Shown here: piece after piece, positions 57,444 to 64,000 of the stretch
Layout of the letters: every line of letters starts with the position of its first letter
How positions within the stretch are numbered: the stretch's first letter is position 1
DNA from: Bacillota bacterium
Lineage (GTDB): Bacteria > Bacillota > Clostridia > Christensenellales > CAG-138
Reading direction: 5' to 3'
DNA: 64,000 nucleotides
Assembly: GCA_023390655.1 (NCBI GenBank)
Contig: JAEWCL010000020.1
Coordinates: 62,001-126,000 of the forward strand
Translations under genes and position numbers: made by a program
The notes under the pieces: model-generated
What the model was told of the DNA's origin: nothing
Databases searched by the model: none
The model's input: only the letters and a program-made list of their open reading frames with translations

Positions 57444-57881
57444 ATGGCATTTGTACAGAGCTTCCCCGTCGCCCGTGGAGAATTCGATACGGCGGGCGAC
57501 GCCTCAAGCAAAATCAAAGCGATTTTAAAGAAACTGGGCGTCTCTTCGCAGGTAATCCGTGAGGTGGCAATCGCCGCTTATGAATCGGAAATGAACCTGA
57601 TCATTCACTCCAAAGGCGGGGAATTAAGGCTTGAGATCAGCCCGACGGAAATTCTCTTAATCAGTGAGGACACCGGCCCCGGCATTGCGGATATTGCGCT
57701 TGCGTTGAAGGAAGGCTACTCTACAGCCCCCGAAAGTGTGAGAAACCTCGGGTTTGGCGCGGGCATGGGGCTGCCCAATATCCGTCGGCATTCGCACAGC
57801 TTCCACATTGAAAGTGAGATTGGCAAAGGGACGAGGATCGAAGCCAGGTATTATCTCAACGAAGCTTCCGGGACAATGTGA
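57444..57881 (+). CDS. Anti-sigma-factor-like histidine kinase-type ATPase
   Basis: A 145-residue stand-alone GHKL ATPase domain related to RsbW/SpoIIAB: AIAAYESEMNLIIHS (N box with Glu and Asn), SEDTGPGIADI (G1 box) and NLGFGAGMGLPNIRRHS (G2 box/lid). Such proteins are serine kinases and anti-sigma factors or two-component-like switches. It lies between a DRTGG gene and a sensory-type [FeFe]-hydrogenase gene, so it may pass on the hydrogenase signal by phosphorylation; this is inference. It begins four bases after the DRTGG stop, with AGAGGGTAG upstream. Confidence 0.88.
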   Translation: MAFVQSFPVARGEFDTAGDASSKIKAILKKLGVSSQVIREVAIAAYESEMNLIIHSKGGELRLEISPTEILLISEDTGPGIADIALALKEGYSTAPESVRNLGFGAGMGLPNIRRHSHSFHIESEIGKGTRIEARYYLNEASGTM

Positions 57882-57901
57882 CGCATCACGGAGGTCGCAA
57901 C

Positions 57902-59206
57902 ATGTTGTACAAGCATTCGGTTCGGGTGGATCGCAGAAAATGTGTCGGCTGCACCAACTGCATCAAGGATTGTCCCACGGAGGCGATCCGTGTGCAGCGC
58001 GGCAAGGCGGTCATACTTGATGAGCGGTGTATCGACTGCGGGGAGTGCCTGCGCGCATGCCCGCACCACGCCATGACGGCGGTGACGACGCCTGTGGGCG
58101 AGCTTAATCTGTTCAAATACAACATCGTCATTCCCTGCGCGCCGATTTACTCGCAATTCCGCCTGCAGGGGGATCTTGGGGATTTGTTTGAGTCGCTCTA
58201 CGCCATGGGCTTTGACGCCATTTATGAGGAGGCGCGCGGCGCTGAAATCGAGGCGGAGGCGTTAAGGCTCTATTTGCGCTCAGGTGAGGCGAATTATCCC
58301 GTCATCTCCTGCAACTGCCCGGTCATTCCCCGGATTGTGACCACCATGTTCCCAAATCTCATTGATAACCTTTCCCCGTTCGTCTCCGCCATGGAGATTT
58401 CCGCACGCATCGCAAAAACCGAGTTCTGCAAAAAGATGGGCGTCCCGCGCGAGGCGGTGGGCTGTTATTATATTTCACCCTGCGCCGCGCGCATGACCAA
58501 TATCAAAAGCCCGCTTGGCATTGAAAAGAGCGATGTGGACGGCGTATTCTCCCTGCTTGACCTTTACGCGCTGCTGCTTGAGCATATGGGCGAGGGCGGC
58601 GCGCCGCGGGAGGTCGGGTACCCCGCGGGCGCATATGGGATCGGCACGGCGGTGGTAGGCGGCTTGAGTTCCGCTGTGGGGACCGAGCACTATCTTGCGG
58701 TGGACGGCATCTATAACGTCATCCAGTGCCTGGAGGAAATTGATAACGATCGCCTGAAAAAGCTGTTGCTGGTGGAAGCTTCCGCCTGCGTGGGCGGCTG
58801 TGTGGGCGGCCCGCTGCTGTTTGAAAACCAATTTGTCGCAAAGAACCGCAACCGCAGGCTTGCAAACGCGTTCCCGCGTACGGACCTAGAAAAGGATCCG
58901 CATGTGCTCGAATATGCGGGATCACAGATGATCCGCTACACCCGTCGGTTTGAACCGCGCAGTATTTTGAAGCTTTCGGACGATGTCAACGAAGCCATGC
59001 GCATGATGGACCGTATGGAGGGAATCGTCAAGAGCCTGCCGGGGCTTGACTGCGGCTCCTGCGGGTCGCCAAGCTGCAGGACGCTTGCCGAGGACATCGT
59101 GCGCGGCCAGGCGGTGGAGATGGACTGCATCTTCAAGCTCAGAGACAAGCTGCGCATACTCGCGCAGGAAATGGCAGACCTCGCCAGCGCTGAAAAGCGC
59201 GGCTGA
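57902..59206 (+). CDS. [FeFe]-hydrogenase-like protein, putative sensory type
   Basis: The 434-residue protein starts with two [4Fe-4S] motifs (CVGCTNCIKDCP and CIDCGECLRACP), then an H-cluster-like domain. The three catalytic motifs are altered: VISCNCPVIP in place of TSCCPxW, ISPCAARMTN in place of MPCxxKxxE, and ASACVGGCVGGP in place of the ExMxCxGGCxxG motif. The H-cluster cysteines are therefore kept but their surroundings differ, as in sensory hydrogenases. A C-terminal Fe-S domain (LDCGSCGSPSCRTLAEDI) follows. Turnover is probably slow or absent, and H2 or redox sensing is likely. ATG 57902 follows GGAGGTC. Confidence 0.88.
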   Translation: MLYKHSVRVDRRKCVGCTNCIKDCPTEAIRVQRGKAVILDERCIDCGECLRACPHHAMTAVTTPVGELNLFKYNIVIPCAPIYSQFRLQGDLGDLFESLYAMGFDAIYEEARGAEIEAEALRLYLRSGEANYPVISCNCPVIPRIVTTMFPNLIDNLSPFVSAMEISARIAKTEFCKKMGVPREAVGCYYISPCAARMTNIKSPLGIEKSDVDGVFSLLDLYALLLEHMGEGGAPREVGYPAGAYGIGTAVVGGLSSAVGTEHYLAVDGIYNVIQCLEEIDNDRLKKLLLVEASACVGGCVGGPLLFENQFVAKNRNRRLANAFPRTDLEKDPHVLEYAGSQMIRYTRRFEPRSILKLSDDVNEAMRMMDRMEGIVKSLPGLDCGSCGSPSCRTLAEDIVRGQAVEMDCIFKLRDKLRILAQEMADLASAEKRG

Positions 59207-59229
59207 TCATAGGCGGCCGAGGAATACGC

Positions 59230-59313
59230 GGGCGGCCACAGGCCGCCCCTGCGATGACACCACCCAACATGCAGCATGCAACATATTTGTTGTAGGGGCG
59301 AACTGCGTTCGCC
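59230..59313. repeat. Intergenic palindromes in the hydrogenase cluster
   Basis: GGGCGGCC-ACA-GGCCGCCC (59230-59248) and GGCGAAC-TGC-GTTCGCC (59297-59313, preceded by TGTAGG) lie in the 156-base gap between the hydrogenase-like and second DRTGG genes. The latter has the look of the GTAGGGGCGA..TCGCC repeats spread in many Bacillota genomes. Confidence 0.6.
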
Positions 59314-59362
59314 GCAAAACAACACGTTTTGCCTACCACTTTAATACGTAAGGAGGAGCTCT

Positions 59363-59698
59363 ATGCAAGTTTCAGAGTTAGCGAACATCATCGGCGCAGC
59401 GTATGCGCAGCCCTGTGAGGATAGAAAGATCCGCGCGGGCTACGCGTGCGATCTGTTGAGCTGGGTCATGGCAAAGGGCGTGCCCGGCTGCGCCTGGATT
59501 ACGGTACAGACGCATATGAATGTGATCGCCGTGGCGGCGTTGCACGAAATGGCCTGCATCATCCATCCGGAGGGCGTGGAACCGGAAGCGGCATCCCTTG
59601 AAAAAGCGGCGCAGGAAGGCATTGCGGTATTGTTATCCCCCAAGACGGCATATGAAATCTGCCACCTAATGGCGGCGGCAGGCATTCCAACGGTGTAG
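59363..59698 (+). CDS. Second DRTGG-domain protein
   Basis: A 111-residue DRTGG protein (MQVSELANIIGAAYAQPCED..GYACDLLSWVMAKGVPGCAWITVQTHMNVIAVAALHEMACIIHPEGV), only distantly similar to the first in the cluster. The two may form a heteromer or act as separate partners of the hydrogenase-like protein. AAGGAGG lies seven bases before the ATG. The PHP gene starts three bases after its stop. Confidence 0.85.
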   Translation: MQVSELANIIGAAYAQPCEDRKIRAGYACDLLSWVMAKGVPGCAWITVQTHMNVIAVAALHEMACIIHPEGVEPEAASLEKAAQEGIAVLLSPKTAYEICHLMAAAGIPTV

Positions 59699-59701
59699 CG
59701 T

Positions 59702-60406
59702 ATGATGAAGCTTGCCGCGGACCTGCACATCCATTCCTGCCTTTCCCCCTGCGCTTCCCCGGATATGACGCCCAGTAACATTGTCAACATGGCATACCTC
59801 AAGGGCCTTCAGGTCATTGCCGTATGCGACCACAACTGTGCCTACAACCTTCCGGCCGTCAAGGCGGCGGCGGATGAACAGGGGCTGATATTCCTGCCAG
59901 GTATCGAGGTGGAAACGCGCGAAGAAGTGCATGTGCTCACGCTGTTTCCGGCGCTCGAACCCGCCATGGAGTTTGGCGGATGGGTATATGCAAGCCTTCC
60001 GGAGATTCAAAACCGCCCGTCGTTCTTTGGCGAGCAGACCATTATGGACGCAAACGATCAGGTGGTGGGCACGGAACCGCGCCTTCTGATCCAGTCCACC
60101 ACCCGCTCCATCGACGAGGTGGTAGAGACCTGCCGCAAGCTTGGTGGTGTGCCGGTTCCCGCGCATATCAACAAGACCTCCAACTCCATGCTCAAAAGCC
60201 TGGGGTTCCTTCCGCCCAACCTGCAGCTGACCGCCATCGAGGTCTGCCCGCAGAATACGCTGGTGGGTGTGGAAATTTCCCGCTACCATGTGCTGTATAA
60301 TTCGGACGCACATACGCTGGGGGAGATTTCGGAGCCGGATCATTTTATCTCGGCATACGATTCCACGCCGGAGGGAGTCTTGCGGTATCTGGCGCAGCCC
60401 AAATAG
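59702..60406 (+). CDS. PHP-domain phosphoesterase
   Basis: A 234-residue PHP (polymerase and histidinol phosphatase) hydrolase with the metal-binding motifs LHIHSCLSPC (His-x-His, near residues 9-11), CDHNCAYN (Asp-His), GIEVETREEVHVLTLF (Glu, His), PAHINKTSN (His) and YNSDAHTLGEI (Asp-His). Homologues sit in the same gene order with DRTGG and hydrogenase-like genes, but their substrate is unknown; nucleotide or phosphoester hydrolysis is likely. The last gene of the cluster, followed by a strong terminator. Confidence 0.9.
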   Translation: MMKLAADLHIHSCLSPCASPDMTPSNIVNMAYLKGLQVIAVCDHNCAYNLPAVKAAADEQGLIFLPGIEVETREEVHVLTLFPALEPAMEFGGWVYASLPEIQNRPSFFGEQTIMDANDQVVGTEPRLLIQSTTRSIDEVVETCRKLGGVPVPAHINKTSNSMLKSLGFLPPNLQLTAIEVCPQNTLVGVEISRYHVLYNSDAHTLGEISEPDHFISAYDSTPEGVLRYLAQPK

Positions 60407-60474
60407 CGTATTACCTGTGCTTATCGATTGGCAGTGAATTCCTGTATACAATAATACAATGTATAAAAATCCAA

Positions 60475-60511
60475 CAATCCGCAGGCTTACTTGGCCTGCG
60501 GATTGCGTTCT
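60475..60511 (+). terminator. Terminator of the DRTGG-hydrogenase-PHP cluster
   Basis: Perfect 12-bp stem CAATCCGCAGGC / GCCTGCGGATTG, loop of 7, followed by CGTTCTTC. Confidence 0.82.
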
Positions 60512-60577
60512 TCTGCGGGAAAGCAGGAGAATATCGTAAGGAACGAAATGCGGCGTGAGATGAATGCGATATTTGAA

Positions 60578-60741
60578 TTGAAATAATAAAAGCAACACGG
60601 TATAATTATACGTAAAAATCAGCATGTGTACCGGAATGGGTAAGCAAACCCCTCTTTCGGCCCTGCGAAAAAGCTGATACACTAAAGGGAATTGGCGGCA
60701 AACAAGAATGTTTTCCCCCAAAAGGCAAGGAGGAACCTTGG
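60578..60741 (+). promoter_or_regulatory. Promoter and structured leader of the aconitase-IDH operon
   Basis: TTGAAA (60578-60583), 17-bp spacer, TATAAT (60601-60606). The leader of about 130 bases begins near 60613 and contains ATCAGC pairing with GCTGAT (60619-60678) around inner stems (GGGT/ACCC; CCG/CGG), a compact fold of about 60 bases. It matches no riboswitch class I know. AAGGAGG precedes the ATG. Confidence 0.65.
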
Positions 60742-62994
60742 ATGATTACTCTTTCATCGCATGGCGTTTATTTGAAGAATGGCGTACCGACACCGGGTGG
60801 GGAAGGATTCCCTTCGCCGGGGGAGGCGCGGCAGCAGACCATTGCAAGCGGGATTTTGCGCGCGCATAACCGCTCGGGCCGGTTGGATAAATTGAATATC
60901 CGGTTTGATAAGCTCATCTCTCATGACATCACCTATGTGGGCGTCATCCAGACGGCTCGGGGCTCGGGGCTAAACGCCTTTCCAGTGCCGTATGCCATGA
61001 CCAACTGCCACAACTCGTTATGCGCTGTCGGCGGCACCATCAATGAGGACGACCATGTGTTCGGCCTTTCCGCCGCGAAAAAGTACGGCGGCGTCTATGT
61101 GCCCGCAAACCTGAGCGTCATCCATATGTATGCGCGCGAGGAAATGGCGGAATGCGGCGGCATGATCTTAGGCTCGGACAGCCACACGCGCTATGGTGCG
61201 CTCGGCTGTATGGGCGTTGGCGAGGGCGGCCCGGAGATTGTCAAGCAGCTGTTAAAAAACACCTACGATGTGGACGCGCCTGAGGTGGTGCTCATCTATA
61301 TGACGGGCACGCCCAAGAAAGGCGTGGGCCCGCACGATGTGGCGTTAGCGCTCGTCGGCGCGACGTTCCAAAACGGCTTCTTAAAGAACAAGGTACTCGA
61401 GTTCGTGGGCCCGGGCATCAAAAACCTGTCCGTGGAATACCGCAACGGCATCGATGTGATGACGACGGAAACCACCTGCCTCTCCTCCATCTGGCAGACG
61501 GATGAGAAGGTTGCGGACTACTACCGCATCCAGGGCCGCCCCGAGGCGTACAGGGAATTAGAGCCCGGCGATTGCGCCTATTACGACAGTATGCTTGAGA
61601 TCGATCTAAGTAAGGTCGAGTGTATGATCGCGCTGCCCTTCCACCCGGCGAATACCATGACCATCAACGACCTGAACGCGAACCTCTTTGACGCGCTCCA
61701 TGGCGTGGAACAAGAGATCGAAAAGCAGTTTGCGGGAAGCATTCAGCTTGACATGATCTCAAAGATCAGGGACGGCAAGCTGTGGACGGATCAGGGCATC
61801 ATCGCGGGCTGCGCGGGCGGCCTGTTTGAAAACATCGCGGACGCCGCGGCGATACTGGAGGGTGCGAGCACCGGCAACGGCTACTTCTCGCTTTCCGTGT
61901 ATCCCGGCTCCATGCCGGTCAATCTGGAGCTTTCTAAAGCCGGCGTACTTACAAAGCTCATTGAAGCGGGTGCTGTCATCAAGCCCGCGTTCTGCGGCCC
62001 GTGCTTTGGCGCTGGCGATGTGCCTGCTAACAACGGCTTCTCTATCCGCCACACCACGCGCAACTTCCCCAACCGCGAGGGCAGCAAACCAAACCAGGGG
62101 CAGCTTGCGGCGGTGGCGCTGATGGATGCGCGCTCCATTGCGGCAACCGCGAAGAACCACGGCGTGCTGACGGCTGCAACAGAGCTTGTGCCCGAACCCG
62201 CGCAGGAAGTCTACCGTTATGACCGCGGCATCTATGAGAAACGTGTCTACAATGGCTTCCAAAAGCCGCAGCCGGAAGAAGAACTGCGCCTTGGGCCCAA
62301 CATTACGGATTGGCCTAAGATGTATCCGCTGTCAAAGAACCTTCTTGTCGAGCTGACGGCGGTCATACACGATCCCGTTACCACGACCGACGAACTCATC
62401 CCCTCCGGGGAAACATCCTCCTACCGCTCCAACCCCCACAAGCTTGCGGAGTTCACGCTTTCGCGCCGCTGCCCGGACTATGTGGGCTTAAGCAAGGCCG
62501 TGCAGGCGGTGGAAGCGGAGCGCCGTGCGGGCGGCAAGCCGGAAAAGGTATTAAACGCCCTCAAGGCCGTTGGTGTAGAGGCGGAGCTTTCGGATACCGC
62601 GTTTGGCTCCGCGCTCTTTGCAAGAAAGCCCGGCGACGGCTCCGCGCGTGAGCAGGCGGCCTCCTGCCAGAAGGTGCTCGGCGGCTTTGCAAACATCTGT
62701 TATGAGTTTGCCACCAAGCGCTACCGCAGCAACTGCATCAACTGGGGCATTCTGCCCTTTACGCTCAAGGAGGGCACGGAGTTCCCGTATGAAGTAGGGG
62801 ATATGGTGTTTGTGCCGGAAATCCGGGCGGCGATTGCACAGGGGAGAGAAGAGATTCCTGCAAAGGTGATCAAGCAGGGCGGCTTCGTGGAGGAACTTAC
62901 GCTCTATGTCAAGAACCTGACGGAGGATGAAAAGACGATCATCCTTGAAGGCTGCCTGATGAACTATTACGCCGCAAAACTGCGGGATAAATGA
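60742..62994 (+). CDS. Aconitase-family hydratase
   Basis: The 750-residue Fe-S hydratase of the aconitase superfamily isomerises citrate and isocitrate in known relatives. It has MILGSDSHTRYGALGCMGVGEGG (about 137-159), the cluster cysteines in IAGCAGGLFE and FCGPCFGAGD, RNFPNREGS, and a C-terminal swivel domain (DTAFGSALFARKPGD; FATKRYRSNCINWGILPF). The organisation is typical of the clostridial 'hydratase' group rather than AcnA or AcnB. An isocitrate dehydrogenase gene begins 11 bases downstream, which supports an aconitase function in glutamate synthesis from citrate. Confidence 0.93.
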   Translation: MITLSSHGVYLKNGVPTPGGEGFPSPGEARQQTIASGILRAHNRSGRLDKLNIRFDKLISHDITYVGVIQTARGSGLNAFPVPYAMTNCHNSLCAVGGTINEDDHVFGLSAAKKYGGVYVPANLSVIHMYAREEMAECGGMILGSDSHTRYGALGCMGVGEGGPEIVKQLLKNTYDVDAPEVVLIYMTGTPKKGVGPHDVALALVGATFQNGFLKNKVLEFVGPGIKNLSVEYRNGIDVMTTETTCLSSIWQTDEKVADYYRIQGRPEAYRELEPGDCAYYDSMLEIDLSKVECMIALPFHPANTMTINDLNANLFDALHGVEQEIEKQFAGSIQLDMISKIRDGKLWTDQGIIAGCAGGLFENIADAAAILEGASTGNGYFSLSVYPGSMPVNLELSKAGVLTKLIEAGAVIKPAFCGPCFGAGDVPANNGFSIRHTTRNFPNREGSKPNQGQLAAVALMDARSIAATAKNHGVLTAATELVPEPAQEVYRYDRGIYEKRVYNGFQKPQPEEELRLGPNITDWPKMYPLSKNLLVELTAVIHDPVTTTDELIPSGETSSYRSNPHKLAEFTLSRRCPDYVGLSKAVQAVEAERRAGGKPEKVLNALKAVGVEAELSDTAFGSALFARKPGDGSAREQAASCQKVLGGFANICYEFATKRYRSNCINWGILPFTLKEGTEFPYEVGDMVFVPEIRAAIAQGREEIPAKVIKQGGFVEELTLYVKNLTEDEKTIILEGCLMNYYAAKLRDK

Positions 62995-63005
62995 GGGGAA
63001 CTGTT

Positions 63006-64000
63006 ATGGCTGAAAAAATCAGGATGACCACGCCGCTTGTCGAGATGGACGGCGATGAAATGACCCGCATCATCTGGCAGATGATCAAGGACGAGCTCTT
63101 GCTCCCGTTTGTGGACTTGAAAACGGAGTATTACGATCTTGGCCTTCCTTACAGGGACGAAACAAACGATCAAGTGACCATTGACGCGGGCAACGCGATT
63201 TTAAAGTATGGCGTTGGCGTCAAATGCGCGACCATCACACCCAACAAGCAGCGTGTCGAGGAATACAGCCTCAAGGACATGTGGAAAAGCCCCAACGGCA
63301 CCATCCGCGCCATTTTGGACGGCACGGTGTTCCGCGCGCCGATCCTCATTGAGAGCATCAAGCCGGTGGTCAAGAACTGGAAGCTGCCCATCACCATCGC
63401 CCGCCACGCCTATGGCGACGTCTACAAGGGTACGGAATACCGCGTGCCGGGAAAAGGCAAGGCGGAGCTTGTGTTCACCGGAGAAAACGGGGAAAGTTTC
63501 CGCCAGACCGTCTATGATTTTGAATGCCCTGGCGTGCTGCAGGGCATGTTCAATAAGGATACCTCCATCAAATCCTTTGCGCACGCGTGCTTCCAGTACG
63601 CACTTGCGACAAAGCAGGACCTCTGGTTTGCCACCAAGGACACCATCTCCAAGCAGTACGACCAGACGTTCAAGCTGCTCTTTGAAGAGATTTACGAAAC
63701 GGAATATGCGGCAAAATTCCAGGAAGCGGGCATCGAGTATTTCTACACGCTCATTGATGACGCCGTGGCGCGCGTGATCCGCAGCGAGGGCGGCTTTATC
63801 TGGGCGTGCAAGAACTACGATGGCGATGTGATGAGCGATATGGTCTCCACCGCGTTTGGTTCCCTCGCCATGATGACTTCCGTACTCGTAAGCCCGGACG
63901 GCAAATTTGAATACGAGGCCGCACACGGCACCGTAACCCGGCACTACTACAAGCACTTAAAGGGTGAGGAAACTTCCACCAACCCCATCGCAACCATATT
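63006..64000 (+). CDS. icd: NADP-dependent isocitrate dehydrogenase, 3' end outside window
   Basis: Open for 331 codons from ATG 63006 (AGGGGA site) to the right edge. It matches the homodimeric IDH group shared by eukaryotes and some bacteria: VEMDGDEMTRIIWQMIKDELL, DQVTIDAGNAILKYGVGVKCATITPNKQRVEEY, MWKSPNGTIRAILDGTVFR (substrate Ser/Arg), IARHAYGDVYKGTEY and EAAHGTVTRHYYKH. About 70 residues of the usual 400 lie beyond the window. It converts isocitrate to 2-oxoglutarate and is coupled with the preceding hydratase. Its product is the ligand normally sensed by PII proteins. Confidence 0.96.
   Translation, partial: MAEKIRMTTPLVEMDGDEMTRIIWQMIKDELLLPFVDLKTEYYDLGLPYRDETNDQVTIDAGNAILKYGVGVKCATITPNKQRVEEYSLKDMWKSPNGTIRAILDGTVFRAPILIESIKPVVKNWKLPITIARHAYGDVYKGTEYRVPGKGKAELVFTGENGESFRQTVYDFECPGVLQGMFNKDTSIKSFAHACFQYALATKQDLWFATKDTISKQYDQTFKLLFEEIYETEYAAKFQEAGIEYFYTLIDDAVARVIRSEGGFIWACKNYDGDVMSDMVSTAFGSLAMMTSVLVSPDGKFEYEAAHGTVTRHYYKHLKGEETSTNPIATI

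Noticed and set aside
60619..60678. Known riboswitch (c-di-GMP, SAM, TPP, fluoride, preQ1) upstream of the aconitase-family gene
   Set aside because: None of the conserved core sequences of these classes is present; only generic pairing can be seen.
1..64000. CRISPR arrays, tRNA or rRNA genes, intact transposase or phage genes
   Set aside because: I looked for regularly spaced direct repeats, the tRNA TpsiC consensus and rRNA-like stretches, and saw none. The only direct repeats are gene fragments and palindromic elements.

Overview
The window reads as chromosome of a GC-rich (roughly mid-50s % by eye) anaerobic Bacillota, most likely a spore-forming member of Clostridia. The signs are a pyruvate:ferredoxin oxidoreductase, a sensory-type [FeFe]-hydrogenase locus, T-box leaders, a CIRCE-controlled groESL operon, an alpha/beta-type small acid-soluble spore protein and a LysM/GH18 spore-cortex-type hydrolase. 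No rRNA, tRNA, CRISPR array, intact insertion sequence or prophage was seen. The species cannot be named from this sequence alone.

Layout. 1-9.8 kb: a truncated unknown gene, D-aminoacylase, sortase, a split transketolase, an alkylation-repair operon (adaA, ogt, ASCH protein), an aldo/keto reductase, alanine dehydrogenase, and an SdpI/ArsR pair behind a palindromic operator. 9.9-25 kb: an 8-oxoguanine-deaminase-like enzyme overlapping a QueT-like S component, nifJ, GNAT, a diguanylate cyclase, MBL hydrolase-mutY, a YwlG-type protein, a Crp/Fnr regulator with a NitT/TauT-type ABC transporter, and an M20 amidohydrolase. 25-33 kb: a DUF1538 membrane protein with a tandem PII-like protein, then accessory DNA. 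Two AT-rich unknown genes lie between a decayed dinB 3' fragment and intact dinB, followed by a spore-protein gene and an AT-rich dGTPase-like gene with an extra N-terminal domain. 33-38.9 kb: a decayed groEL 3' fragment, a LysM/GH18 hydrolase, groEL-groES with CIRCE, and glpK. 38.9-48 kb: an Arr-type rifamycin ADP-ribosyltransferase, MgtC family protein, P-loop kinase, MsmK/UgpC-type ATPase, a Trp T-box-controlled TrpB2, a radical SAM enzyme overlapping a membrane protein with a Cys-Ala tail, and T-box-controlled cysE. 48-57 kb: a class A penicillin-binding protein, a uracil-DNA glycosylase without iron-sulfur cysteines, an SH3/peptidoglycan-binding protein, a two-component system and a SPOR protein. 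57-64 kb: the DRTGG/ATPase/[FeFe]-hydrogenase-like/DRTGG/PHP cluster, then an aconitase-family hydratase and an NADP-type isocitrate dehydrogenase that runs off the end.

The strongest candidates for new biology are these. (i) A radical SAM enzyme is encoded with a membrane protein whose predicted cytosolic tail has seven cysteines in twenty residues, five of them alternating with alanine. (ii) Two loci (dinB and groEL) share one architecture: a degenerate 3' fragment, opposite-strand cargo, then the intact gene. (iii) A dGTPase-like protein carries an unknown N-terminal domain and a four-Cys insertion in AT-rich DNA. (iv) Tandem PII-like domains are paired with a duplicated DUF1538 membrane protein. 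(v) A sensory-type [FeFe]-hydrogenase locus has altered active-site motifs. Palindromic intergenic repeats occur in several places, and two long copies in opposite orientation are clearly related.
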